In this document: positions 22,615 to 32,995 of the stretch, piece by piece
Layout: every line of letters begins with the position of its first letter
Position numbering within the stretch: position 1 is the stretch's first letter
NCBI RefSeq assembly: GCF_028640845.1
Contig: NC_080539.1
Coordinates: forward strand, 106,046,554 to 106,110,553
Length of the DNA stretch: 64,000 nt
Origin: Ahaetulla prasina
Taxonomy: Eukaryota > Chordata > Lepidosauria > Squamata > Colubridae
Direction of reading: 5' to 3'
Program-made: the position numbers and the translations under genes
Notes under the pieces: model-generated
Told to the model about the DNA's origin: nothing
The model's input: only the letters and a program-made list of their open reading frames with translations
Databases searched by the model: none

Positions 22615-23538
22615 TGAAAGTAAAAAAGGAAAGTTATGCCAAACAGGAGGTGAAAGCCATTCCTGTTTTGAAAAAAACAGCATTTTGCACACGGCAGGCA
22701 CTACCATATTAAAGACCAGCTTTCTTCTATTTCAAAAGGTGACTATTTTGCTAATAAAAGAAAACAGTGTAATGAAGTGGAACTCTATATTCATGATACC
22801 CATGTCACAGGCTAGCTTTGTTCAATGTCTTCTTGAGACAGTCCACAAGAATGACAGGCATATAGAGACATGTTTTCACAACAAACCCCAATTGGTTTTC
22901 AGTTGGCTTCACTATTGCTTCCAGAAAAACCACAAGTATCTTATATTTTCCAACCATCGTTCTGCAGCTTTATACCCTCAAGGCAACTAACAATGAGGAA
23001 AAGCAGTACGATTCACGACTGTAATGGTGCTATGAACTCCAACAGAAACCCAGCACCATTAGAAAGCAACACTTCCTGTGACTGAATTGTGGAATTAAAA
23101 TATTGGGTGGGGGAAAAATTAGATAGTGATCTGCAATCTATTTATGGGGATCAAGGATTTGTCATCTGGACAAGCAGTAGTGGTAGAGGTGACAATATGG
23201 TCACTCAGTGGATTTTGATCTTTTGACACTGGACAGCTGGATGGATAGATAATAATGCCACTTGTTATGAAAGCCTTTTAGTAAGATGGTATCACAGAGC
23301 TGTTACAGCCCTGATATTTGTCATTTTCTTTTTTTCCAGATAATATCTAGGAATACAAAGAGAGTAAAGAATAAACATTAGTGGGAAAAAGAAAAGAAAA
23401 AAGAACATTTTTTCTGCCCTGATTTTAAAGATGTCATATTTTGGCCAAAACATCTGTGGTCAAGGCACAAAATCCTGGGTAGACACTTTAAAAATTGCAC
23501 TGCATTGTATCAATGCTAACCTGGAATCAAAATAACAG
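22615..23538. other. Unassigned; unexplained plus-strand open frame ends at 22990
   Basis: Contains most of the 232-codon open frame and a smaller one (22870-23085). No repeat is recognised. Confidence 0.3.
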
Positions 23539-23540
23539 TA

Positions 23541-23944
23541 CAGGTAGTCCTCGACTTACGACCACAACTGAGCCCAAAATTTCCATTGTTGAGTGAGACA
23601 TTTGTTAAGTGAGTTTTGCCCCATTTTATGACCTTTCTTGTCACAGTTGTTAAGTGAATCACTGCAGCTGATAAGTTAGTAAGCCGGTTGTTAAGTGAAT
23701 CTGGCTTCCCCATTGATTTTGCTTATGAGAAGGTCACAAAAGGTGATCACATGACCTTGGAACACGGCAACAGTCATAAATGTGAACCAGTTGCCAAGCA
23801 TCTGAATTTTGATCATGTGACCATGGGGATCCTGCAATGGTTGTTACTGTGAAAACATTGAAAAATGGTCATAAGTCACATTTTTCAGTGGCATTGTAAC
23901 TTTGAACAGTCACTAAACAAACTGTTTAAGTCAAGAACTATCTG
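23541..23944 (+). mobile_element. Tc1/mariner (pogo/Tigger-like) MITE
   Basis: Starts CAGGTAGTCCTCGACTTACG and ends AAGTCAAGAACTATCTG, inverted to each other, with a TA on each side (23539-23540, 23945-23946). TA targets and a CAGG-TA-TCCTCGA-like terminus recall pogo/Tigger elements. The interior carries repeated phrases such as TTGTTAAGTGA. 404 bp, no transposase. A reverse copy lies at 58830. Confidence 0.75.
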
Positions 23945-24068
23945 TAGTTGCCTCCTTTACTACTTGTGGTTTTGCATTGGTTAGACAATGCATAAATGCG
24001 TTATAATGCTAGCTGGATTGGGTTGATACAAACCAATATTATAGGGTTTCTAGAAGAAGTAACTATAT

Positions 24069-24159
24069 GCAATAATCACATCATTCAAATTATAGCAAAT
24101 ACTTCATATTTTGCTATAGTATGAAGTATTTGCTATAATATGAACAATGTGATTATTGC
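24069..24159. repeat. Inverted repeat with 40-base arms
   Basis: GCAATAATCACATCATTCAA and TATAGCAAATACTTCATA on the left are mirrored as TATGAAGTATTTGCTATA and ATGTGATTATTGC on the right, around an 11-base loop. It could be a small MITE or a hairpin RNA; no TSD was identified. Confidence 0.85.
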
Positions 24160-24914
24160 ACTACGGTTGTGCAACTATATAATAATATTTCATCATCTCC
24201 ACTCCCACCCCCATCCCCAAAAAGTTTAGTTATTGAATAGTCATATTATTGTAATACTCTATGTTTGTAGACCCCAAAAAAAACACCCTAAGAATTTGTT
24301 ATAAATTTCCATTTTTCAAGACTGATGGAATTATCCTGATAGCTGATTATCCTGTCTGGTTTCTGAGCAAAAAAGCTTTAGGCGGATCATTGCAGGCCAA
24401 TAGTAACCTTAAAGGAAATCTGCATTTGAATGTGCTTCATTGTTTTCTGCAGAAATGAAGTCAAGTGCAAAACATCTGACAAAGGAGATTTTCATCTGTA
24501 TAATTACTGCTCTGAATGTTAGCTATAACAAATGCATTTAGTTCATGAAAAATATTTTTGATAGCTAGTAACTTTTAAAAAATCAACTGCATATAGTACT
24601 TTTTTTTTTTCCTCTCAGGTCTTTAATTTTTCCATTGGTTTGAGGAAACCACCTTTCAGATTATATTCTTGCAGTTCTATCTGTAGCATCTTTCATAAAG
24701 ACTTGTTTCTGCTGTTAAAAAGCAGGAATGATAGTCTTAAATTTCTGGAGAGCAGATGCAACTGAACATTAGAAGGCAATTTCTCAAAGAAAACATTTAG
24801 CTGCTGTGAATAAAACCATAATAGCTAGAGGTACCAAATGCAATAATTCAGTTTGAATACCTGCATCTCTAAATTTTAATTATATGCAGCACATGAAGTT
24901 CCCTTTTTCATTCT
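24160..24914. other. Unassigned AT-rich DNA
   Basis: No gene or recognised repeat. A donor-like site near 24861 on the minus strand has no open frame behind it. Confidence 0.4.
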
Positions 24915-25057
24915 CAGATCTTTTAAAGTGGTGGACTTTAGGAGAAACCCTCTCATACTATCACCTTTTACAATACTAAACAACACAGTATCAACAGTAG
25001 AGACCTTCAAATTTCTAGGTTCTACCATATCTCAAGACCTAAAATGGACACTAATAT

Positions 25058-25215
25058 TTATTTATTTATTTATTGTTTCAATTTCTATACCGCCCTTCTC
25101 CCAAAGGACTCAGGGTGGTTTACAGCCAAAGTAAAGACAGTTAGTACAATTTTTAGGACCAGTTTAAAAGGAAAATTTATCAACATTTATCAAAATTTAA
25201 TATCAATTTAATATT
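25058..25215 (-). mobile_element. L2 LINE 3' end inserted in the Rex1-like LINE
   Basis: (TTTA)n then TATACCGCCCTTCTCCCAAAG and CTCAGGGTGGTTTACAG is the L2 3' stem on the minus strand; the copy is severely 5'-truncated (about 160 bases). TAATAT occurs on both sides (25052-25057 and 25216-25221) as a possible target duplication. The Rex1 text resumes directly after it. Confidence 0.75.
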
Positions 25216-25565
25216 TAATATCAAAAACGTCATCAAAAAAGCACAACAAAGAATGTTCTTTCTGCCCAAGTAGCTGCTGATCCAGTTCTACAGAGGAATT
25301 ATTGAGTCTGTCATCTGCACCTCTATAACTGTCTGGTTTGGTTCTGCAACCCAACAAGACAGACTTCAGAGGATAATTAGAACTGCAGAAAAAACAATTG
25401 CTACCAACCTGCCTTCCATTGAGGACCTGTATACTGCACGAATCAAGAAGAGGGCCGTGAAAATACTTACAGACCTCTCACATCCTGGACATAAACTGTT
25501 TCAACTCCTACCTTCAAAATGACGCTATAGAGTACTATACACCAGAACAACTAGACACAAGTTTG

Positions 25566-26150
25566 CACTCATGGCTCCCATGTAACACCAACTAGACACT
25601 CGTGGCTCCCATGTAACACCACTCCTGTGCAAGCTGCACTGGCTACCTGTGGTCTTTCGGGTGCACTTCAAGGTGCTGGTTACTACCTTTAAAGCGCTCT
25701 ATGGCTTAGGGTCGGGTTATTTACGGGACCGCCTACTGCTACCGATTGCCTCCCACCGACCCGTGCGCTCTCACAGAGAGGGATTCCTCAGGGTGCCGTC
25801 CGCCAAGCAATGTCGGCGGGCGGCCCCCAGAAGAAGGGCCTTCTCGGTGGGGGCTCCCACCCTCTGGAATGAACTTCCCCCAGGACTCTGTCAACTTCCT
25901 GACCTTCGGACCTTTCGCCGCAAGTTGAAGACATACTTATTTATTCGCGCAGGACTGGCATAGAATTTTTAGTAGCTTTTAATATTTGGATTCTAATTTT
26001 ATTTAATGGGTTTTATTTTTTTAAACGGATTTTAATTTGGCCTTGTATTTAATAAGTTTTTTAATTATTGTTTTATTGTGTACTTCTTTACTGTTTTACT
26101 TGGCTGTGAACTGCCCTGAGTCCTTCGGGAGAAGGGCGGTATAAAAGTTT
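25566..26150 (+). mobile_element. L2 LINE 3' part inserted in the Rex1-like LINE
   Basis: The frame at 25649-25963 reads VHFKVLVTTFKALYGLGSGY and HRPVRSHREGFLRVPSAKQC, the C-terminal end of L2 ORF2, still nearly open. The 3' end has CTGAGTCCTTCGGGAGAAGG and GGCGGTATAAAAG and continues into (AAT)n. The 5' junction carries a local duplication described in the findings. Confidence 0.8.
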
Positions 26151-26154
26151 AATA

Positions 26155-26222
<68 letters not shown>

Positions 26223-26240
26223 CAACAACAAGAAGAAGAA
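26150..26240. repeat. (AAT)n microsatellite tail of L2
   Basis: About 22 uninterrupted AAT units, then AAC and AAG triplets, immediately after the L2 3' end. Confidence 0.95.
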
Positions 26241-26605
26241 CAGTTTTTTTCCAAATGCCATCACTCTGCTAAACAAATAATTCCCTCAACACTGTCAAAC
26301 TATTTACTAAGTCTGCACTACTATTAATCTTCTCATCATTCCTATTACCCATCTCCTCCCACTTATGATTGTATTACTGTAACCTTGTTGCTGGTATCCT
26401 TACGATTTATATTGACTGTTTCCTAATATGATTTGATTGCTTATTTGTTCCCTATGACTATCATTAAGTGTTGTACCTTATTCTTGACGAATTTATCTTT
26501 TCTTTTATGTACACTCAGAGCATATGCACCAAGACAAATTCCTTGTGTGTCCAATCACACTTGACCAATAGAGAATTCTATCTATTCTATTCTATTAAAA
26601 GTTTA

Positions 26606-27612
26606 TTGGTTCTGAAAGCCATTGCAGTGCTTCAAACAGCCACAAGCCAGCTGCTTTCTTGTTCTCGTCTAAAATGTCTTAAATGAATCAGCTGAACAAA
26701 ATGATAATTTCCATTACTTGCAGCTCAATTAGAAAAATCCACAAATACTTTCATTTTTAAAAAACTTATGCATAGGCACTTTAGCTTCTTGAAGTAGCAT
26801 TTATGGTCAGATGATGGTTTATCTAGCAAGCCTAACAAACATTAAAAATAATAACAATGAATAACATACATGAATTGAGAATCCTCAAGAGATGTGGGAT
26901 GAAATGATATGTCTTATCATCTTAACTGACAAGACAAATGTATTGTTTAGTGAAAAGACAGAAAACTACATGTTTTAATTTTTCCCCTGGCAGTAAATAA
27001 TGTTTCAAGATGAATCATGATTAAAAGACAAACTCATTTTGAGGTTGCATTTCAATGAACAACTAGGTTGTTCATAGATACTTAAGTTCATCATTATTTA
27101 TGATTCTTTTATTTGCACCATAACCATGTAAATTACTGTTATACTTCACCACATTAAAAAAAAATACTATAGAAAGTTGCATGTGTTAGCTAAAGAAACA
27201 TCAAAGACAGCCCTACACCTGGACATTTCTTATAACATCCTTCCCCCTCTTCATACCTTTGAAGTCTTCTCAAAAATACTCAGGTCTTCCGCTACTTCCC
27301 ATCATCACGTGACCTCTTGGAATAGCCTTCAAAAGAAATGATCTCCTCTCAGTCTAAGGAGGAGATTGTGTTTGCTGTAGTTGACCTCCCACTGCTAGGC
27401 CCAAGTCACTTGGGGGAAATTATTTCAAGCTTTCTTCGTTCTTGTACCTGAAGTGGGGAGGACTGGCATATTTTTAAAGTCTATTATAAAAATATTTATG
27501 AGAGGAAATAGGGTTGGGCATTCCTGTTGCCAGTAGAAAGTAAGAACGCAATGTTCCTTTTGCCCCTGGAACATGTCAATATGGACAGTTATTCAATAAA
27601 AGACCCACATAC
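26606..27612. other. Unassigned, probable intron
   Basis: No repeat recognised. A minus-strand segment at 27448-27523 has good splice borders and an open frame, but it does not fit the phase of the exon candidate just upstream (see rejected items). Confidence 0.35.
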
Positions 27613-27722
27613 CTCATGCCTTTGCATCTGAAAGGAGATGCTAGAGGAATGTAAACTTTTATTTGGAGCAAGCCCTCAGGTGAACGATTACCATATACCA
27701 CAGAAGGAAATTCCAGCATAAC
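27613..27722 (-). CDS. Predicted internal coding exon, unknown gene
   Basis: The minus strand is open over 110 bases, phase 0 to 2: VMLEFPSVVYGNRSPEG, LLQIKVYIPLASPFRCKGM. The donor GCATGAG/GTATGT is strong. The acceptor (GTTTTCCTCACTGGTATAAATTTTGGAG) is moderate; a stop lies just before it in the same frame, so the exon must start about here. NRS is a possible N-glycosylation site, and the hydrophobic/polar alternation suggests beta strands. It joins in phase to 22567-22614. A shorter variant using the acceptor at 27628 would be only 15 bases and is less likely. The family is not recognised. Confidence 0.55.
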
Positions 27723-28498
27723 CTCCAAAATTTATACCAGTGAGGAAAACTATGAATAGAAAGTTTGTACGCAGTAATGAACATGAAGCAGGTACATTGC
27801 TTTGAGATAGGGTGACGGCACGCAAAACTGAAAACAGATCTTGGAACACATCGTATTTTTCAGAAGATACAGAAAGGACACAAGCAAACTTTTTCTTCCT
27901 TCGTTTTCTTTCCTCCTTTTTTCATGTTGTTGACTGACTGAAAGGGAAAAGAAAGAAGTGATTGTATTTTCTGGATCATTTATTTTTCAAGCCTTTCAGA
28001 ATGTAGCGGATAATATTAGGGTGATAAATTCAACTTTGTTTTGAGGGTTGATATATTGTGTGGTCATAGAAACAATGCATATATTTTGTCCTTTGGACCT
28101 TTAATTTTTGAGTTGTATTGCTGTCATGGAGTTATTAATGCCTTCACTTGAGGAATGGGTAATTAATTTAAATGTATCTGTCATTTCTCTATTATGGGCA
28201 AAGTTTAGTACATCTCTGTTTAAAATATGTTGTAACATAATATGTAGCAGTTAACATGTACAATGTGCAGAAAATACATGTTAACAGAGAATCTCTATTG
28301 ACAGATATCTCTGTTACAGTTACTGTGCATTGAATTATTTATATTCAATTATTTATTGAATATTGAATATACTGAATATATTCAATTATTTATTGAATTA
28401 TTTCACGGGGAGGAAATCTACAACAATTGAGTTTAGCTGATGAGATATAATTCCATTCTCACTATTACAAGGAACATTCCCAGGAATAGATGTTGCAG

Positions 28499-28500
<2 letters not shown>
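27723..28500. other. Unassigned, probable intron
   Basis: AT-rich. At 28345-28400 the phrase TTCAATTATTTATTGAAT occurs twice as a palindromic tandem. No gene recognised. Confidence 0.4.

Positions 28501-28572
<72 letters not shown>
28501..28572. repeat. (ATT)24 microsatellite tail of an R4-like LINE
   Basis: About 72 bases of pure TTA/ATT. Read on the minus strand it is the (TAA)n tail directly after the R4-like LINE 3' end. Confidence 0.95.
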
Positions 28573-28573
<1 letters not shown>

Positions 28574-29330
28574 CTTTTATTCATTAAGCACGAAACTCAG
28601 TCAACTGAACATTTTAAAATGTATTACAAATATCATTGACTGTCTCTGATGGTTGATATGGGTTGCTGCCAGCATCTTAGGTATCAACCATCTTCTTAAA
28701 ATGTATATTGTTCCTAGTAGCACAGTCTTTTGCAGCTCTGCTGGCGCTACAGCAGGAAGCTGCAACTTCTTGATGTATTTTGTAAAAAATTTGGACATGG
28801 AACCAAGTGCCCCGATGACAATGGGTATCATTGTTACATGTTTCATCCATAATCGCATAGTTTCGATGGCCACATTGCAATATTTCATGACTTTTTCCAG
28901 TTCTTTTTCTTCGACTCTGGCATCTCCTGGTACCGCGATGTCAATAAATTGTATGTTTCAGTTTTCGACAACTGTGATATCTGCCGTGTTGTGTTCCAAA
29001 TGATGATCTGTCTGTATTCGAAAGTCCCACAAGATCTTCACCTTCTCATTTTTAACAACTTTTTCCACTTTATGTTCCCATGACTTTTTGGATACAGGTA
29101 AATCGTATTTTTTACATAATGACCAGTGGATTAATTTAGCAACTCAGTCATGTCTAGCTTTGTAATCAGTTTGCACAATTTGCTGCAGTCACATATTAAA
29201 TGTGAAACAGTTTCAACTTTGTCATTGCAAAGTTGGCAGTTTGGATTGTCAGTGGGTTTTTGTTCTTCGCTTTCATGGCATTAGTTTTTAGTGCTTGTTC
29301 TTGAGCAGCAAGTATTAAACATATTCCGAT
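28573..29330 (-). mobile_element. R4-clade-like LINE, C-terminal part
   Basis: Minus-strand frames read TMIPIVIGALGSMSKFF and AELQKTVLLGTIYILRR (28888-28650), a hallmark of the C-terminal endonuclease-side region of R4-type LINEs, preceded by RYQEMPESKKKNWKK-like text. Another piece (about 29240-29180) has a Cys-His cluster resembling NCQLC...THLI. Frameshifts break the protein. It is 5'-truncated. Confidence 0.7.
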
Positions 29331-30016
29331 GATGTTATGCACTTGGCCTACCCAAAGTTCCCCACTGCCATGTGGAAAAACATCTGTTGGTAAACCTCTA
29401 TGTAGATTGAGATTATTTTCAAAATTATATTCATTTGATATGATAGCAATCCTATTCTCCCAAATTTAAGCATTATGCTTATTCTGCTAATGAATTACAA
29501 CCAGCAAATCTTTATGCAGAACAATTAAACTACAACAGAATCTCCTAATTAATTTCATGAAATTCTCACATGTTATGGAAAATCTTGTCTTTAGGTCTGA
29601 TAAGCCCTCTTTCTGCACACAGGAAAAGATATAGATCATGGACTTGAAACTGGTTGGTGGACATTCTATTAGTTTATGGATTGGGTTTGTAATTGCATTG
29701 TTTGTAAACCTCATTGAATGCCTGGAAGTGAGCAGTATGATGGCATACATAAAAACATAGTACAAGTGTTGGTGTACATTAATATATAGCACATATATAC
29801 ATATATACACATACCGATATATATATCTTGCTTCTCACTGTGGAAGTATACCATCTGTTTTACAGCCACCAAACCATCCTCTAAGGGACTTGTTGGGTAT
29901 ACTTTGGCTTTAGAATCTGAACGAAAAATGAAAGTCTAAATTCAGGTCAATGGTACTTCTTTGTATTAGAGCTTGTCTATCATTAGACAAAGGAAACTCT
30001 CCATCTCAAGCGGTGT
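29331..30016. other. Unassigned AT-rich DNA
   Basis: No gene. TATA/CACATATATACATATATAC low-complexity sequence near 29780-29830. Confidence 0.4.
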
Positions 30017-30252
30017 CAGGGGTGAAATGCTCCTGAATCGGACCGGATCACATGATCCGGTAGCGATCATGGCTGGTAGATCCAGTAGCAATGGTGAAGA
30101 AAAGCTCTGCCCACCCACCCGGGTGTCATTACTTCCTGGTTAAAACTTCCTGTTTTTTACATGTGCAGAAGGTCTGCGCGAGTGAAGCGAGCATGCGCAT
30201 GTGGCACTAGCACTTCCGAACCAGTAAAGAAGGTAAATAGATTTCACCCCTG
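30017..30252 (+). mobile_element. hAT-like MITE (GGGGTGAAAT family)
   Basis: Starts CAGGGGTGAAATGCTCC and ends AGATTTCACCCCTG. Flanks AGCGGTGT and GGCAATGT agree in 5 of 8, as expected for an older insertion. It is a short relative of 12599-13538. Confidence 0.75.
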
Positions 30253-30413
30253 GGCAATGTAATGGTGTGCAGGAATGACTACCTGTAGGTTAAACCAACA
30301 AAGAGATGCAAGCCAAGGGACCAGTCAGATAAAAGGCAGCAGAGACCATGAAGGGGCAAATGACTCAAAGAAGCCCTCCCTAGTTTCTTGGGATGTAAAG
30401 CAAGGATGTAAAG

Positions 30414-30612
30414 CAAGGGTATTCACTTACCTTCGCTACCAGTTCGCAAATATGAGAACACACATCACCTCTGCACATGCACAGAGCCTTCTGCGTATGC
30501 GCAGAGCATCAAAAACAGGACGTGATGTCATCCGGGTGGGTGGGCGGAGCTTCCTGCAGCTGCCACTACCGGTTCACCCAAACTGGATAGAACCAGCTGA
30601 ATACCACCACTG
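30414..30612 (+). mobile_element. hAT-like MITE (GTGGTATTC family)
   Basis: Starts CAAGGGTATTCACTTACC and ends GAATACCACCACTG. Perfect duplications ATGTAAAG lie at 30406-30413 and 30613-30620. Interior shared with 19825-20011. Just upstream, ATGTAAAGCAAGG is itself tandemly doubled. Confidence 0.85.
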
Positions 30613-30620
30613 ATGTAAAG

Positions 30621-31300
30621 ACAGGGATGGGTGGAAGAGAGAAATCTGCTTTCAGATTTGCAAGATACTGTTAATGTAACAGTACATTAAAGTAGGATTA
30701 GCTCATCTGGCCACGTTTCCTGTTGGATCTATCTCGCGGGCAATTATGAGGAAGGGGCTCATCAATGTGTGGGTCACAAGTGTGAAGTGATATTCCTTTA
30801 TAATAGCAACACATCTGTGAGTTAGAATTGTTATAGTGAGCAAGAGACAGCGATTCAAAGTGCACTAGGGAACTTCCTTGTTGAAAGCGCAAACTCTTCT
30901 CTTTTCATAAGCATGTTACCAACCACCTGAGTATTAGCAGCACCTTTAAATAATACAATTAAATAATACATTTTTATATGATTTTAGCATACAAATATCT
31001 CTCTCTTCTATTCTTGTGTGTGCGTGTGATTTTTTTTAAATGTATCAATATTACTAAGGGGAAATAACAAGCAACAACAACAATAATAACTGCCAGGATG
31101 GAGAAAGGAGTTGTTCTGCTCAAGATGTCAAAGCGATTTGGCAGGTTTTGAGGATTTGATTGAGGAGGGTGTGTCCACACCTCAGACAGCAGGCAGTGAA
31201 GCTGACGTGAATGTAGTTCATATGATATATTTTTTATGGCTTGTTTGTTTGTTTATAAATTAAGACACTCTTTATTTCTGATCACAGCGTTGTAATTTAC
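30621..31300. other. Unassigned, probable intron
   Basis: No repeat or clear coding signal until the donor site at 31300. Confidence 0.4.
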
Positions 31301-31611
31301 CTCAGATCCTTACAGCTTACAGCCAAAAGGAAATTTTCTGACGCACTTTTAGTCACTCCCTTATTTTCAAGGTACACATTGCAGAAGGGTGACAAAAAAT
31401 ATCCTTTGGTGTCTGGAACTCGGTGTTTGCTGAGAAATTTTGACATTCTGTTGTGAGCCATGTTCATACACAAATCATGGCCCTCGGTTGAAAGGCATTG
31501 ATAAACCATCTGAACTATTTCACTTGGCTCTGCAAGTGACGCACACTTATCATACATAATATGGAAACACCGGACTTTAACTTGAGAGTGCTCTGAGTCA
31601 GTGAGCAATTG
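31301..31611 (-). CDS. Predicted coding exon, unknown gene
   Basis: The minus strand is open for about 105 codons. Peptide parts include VRCFHIMYDKCASLAEP, GHDLCMNMAHNRMSKFL and YFLSPFCNVYLENKG, with several cysteines. The frame ends GATCTGAG/GTAAAT, a strong donor whose GTAA also supplies the stop, a pattern expected of an exon end. The 5' border is uncertain: acceptor-like AGs lie near 31612 and 31600, and a stop codon sits just upstream at 31621-31623. Codon use does not look like any transposon protein I know, and no repeat is visible here. It could also be part of an old single-exon pseudogene. Family not recognised. Confidence 0.5.
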
Positions 31612-31811
31612 CCTTTTCATTTAATGAATGAAGAAAGATAACACCAAGCTGAAGGAATTCCTTATATATTGAATTTTTAGGGGCATTTAGGCCCAGCTTC
31701 TTACTTTCATAGCGGCTATAACATCAAAAAGTGCGACACATGAATTAGGCTTTTTCAGCTTGTTGGCTGCTATCCAAAATATCTCTCTGATGGTTGTTGG
31801 TTACTTTATAG

Positions 31812-32127
31812 TTATGATGGCGAACCTATGGCACGCACGCCAGAGATGGCACGCAGAGCCCTCTCTGTGGGCCTGTGCGCCATCGCCAGCTGCTCTTCTG
31901 GGTTACATCATGCGCATACGCGCTGGACAGCTGCTCTTTACCTGAAGCTGGCCAGCGCACCGGAAATCAGAAGAGACCAACTGCCCAGTGTGCATGTGTG
32001 CGATGGACCCTGGAAGAACAGCTGGCCGCAGCATGCATACGCACCAGCCAGCTGCTCTATTCCAGGTTCCTGCATACGTACACGTTCCAGTTTCGGCATT
32101 CAGTGCTGAAAAGGTTAGCCATCACTG
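31812..32127 (-). mobile_element. hAT-like MITE (GTGATGGCTAACC family)
   Basis: Ends are TTATGATGGCGAACCTATGG and AAAAGGTTAGCCATCACTG. Perfect duplications CTTTATAG lie at 31804-31811 and 32128-32135. 316 bp. The CATGCGCATACGCGC-type interior is shared with 12319 and 60161. Confidence 0.85.
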
Positions 32128-32197
32128 CTTTATAGGATAGATCTAATATAATCTGCATATCTGGCCATATTTATAGCACAGGTATATTACCTGTATG

Positions 32198-32334
32198 CAG
32201 TGGTGGGATTCAAACAATTTAACAACCGGTTCTCTGCCCTAATGCTTTCTTCCAACAACCAGTTCACCAAACTGCTCAGAAAGTTAACAGCCGGTTCTCC
32301 CGAAGTGGTGCGAACTGGCTGAATCCTACCACTG
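32198..32334 (+). mobile_element. hAT-like MITE (GTGGTGGGATTC family)
   Basis: Starts CAGTGGTGGGATTCAAAC and ends TGAATCCTACCACTG. Flanks CCTGTATG and CTTGTATG match in 7 of 8. The interior has AACCGGTTCTC and GAAGTGGTGCGAACTGGC. A sister copy is at 63568. Confidence 0.85.
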
Positions 32335-32342
32335 CTTGTATG

Positions 32343-32769
32343 TTTGAATATTATTTTATGCCAAGTTCATAAAAAAAGAGATGTAACTATTTTGTTTGTT
32401 TGCCTTTTAGGGTATACTTAACTGAAATTGAGAGGACTGACTCTTGCAAACACAGATCCAATTTCCACTTTGTATTCATTTCTTGGCCAATTGCATATCC
32501 TTCTCTGATATGCCAAAGGCCCAACTTTGCCCTCTCTAGCTCTAATAACCAATAGGAAAAGGATTTGGAGAGAAATAAGTTCTTTCAAGAGCTTCTTCAT
32601 TGTTGCATCCTGTTCTATGATTTTTTTCAAAAGGGCCCTGAGTTTTATTTCCATTCAATACTCTCATAGCAGAATATTCTCTGTACAGGTGTTCCCAATA
32701 CACCCTTGCCAACCTGGTTCAAATGGTTTCTTCTGAAAGCCACCTGAAAGGTTTCTATATTAAACCATG
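32343..32769. other. Unassigned
   Basis: No repeat recognised. A 78-codon minus frame (32418-32654) is no longer than expected by chance. Confidence 0.35.
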
Positions 32770-32995
32770 ATTAGCAACAGCAATAACACTTGGACTTACA
32801 GCCTGCTTCATAGTGCTTTCCAGTCCTTTCAAAGCGAATTACAGAGTCAACATATTGCCCCTCATTTTACCAGCCTTGGAAGGATGGAAGGCTGAGTCAA
32901 TCCTGAGCCAGTCAGGATTGAACTCCTGGCAGTGGGAATACAGAGTTAGCCCGCAATACTGCATTTTAACCACTGCACCACCATGGCTCTTTAGG
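32770..32995 (-). mobile_element. Sauria-type SINE
   Basis: In reverse: AGAGCCATGGTGGTGCAGTGG head with an initiator-like region, CCTGACTGGCTCAGGATTGAC middle, and the tail ending TGCTATT-like repeats (plus-strand GCAACAGCAATAACACTTGG). Diverged relative of the SINE at 1075. Confidence 0.65.

Larger units (their letters stand above)
24915..26605 (+). mobile_element. Rex1-like LINE, split by two L2 insertions
   Basis: Three pieces line up with the uninterrupted copy at 48188-49195: 24915-25057, 25216-25565 and about 26240-26605. Coding traces include VVDFRRN, TVSTVETFKFLGSTISQDL and, after the first insert, TSITVWFGSA-like sequence. The 3' part ends CACACTTGACCAATAGAGAATTC followed by TATTC units. 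The gaps are filled by L2 pieces in opposite orientations. No intact frame remains. Confidence 0.8.

Noticed and set aside
27448..27523. Minus-strand 76-base segment with good acceptor and donor and an open frame
   Set aside because: It is only open in phase 0, but the exon candidate just upstream (27613-27722) ends in phase 2; joining would hit a stop. Left as a probable pseudo-exon.
26088..28649. Poly-Leu and poly-Ile frames at 26.1 and 28.5 kb
   Set aside because: Translations of (AAT)n/(ATT)n microsatellite tails.
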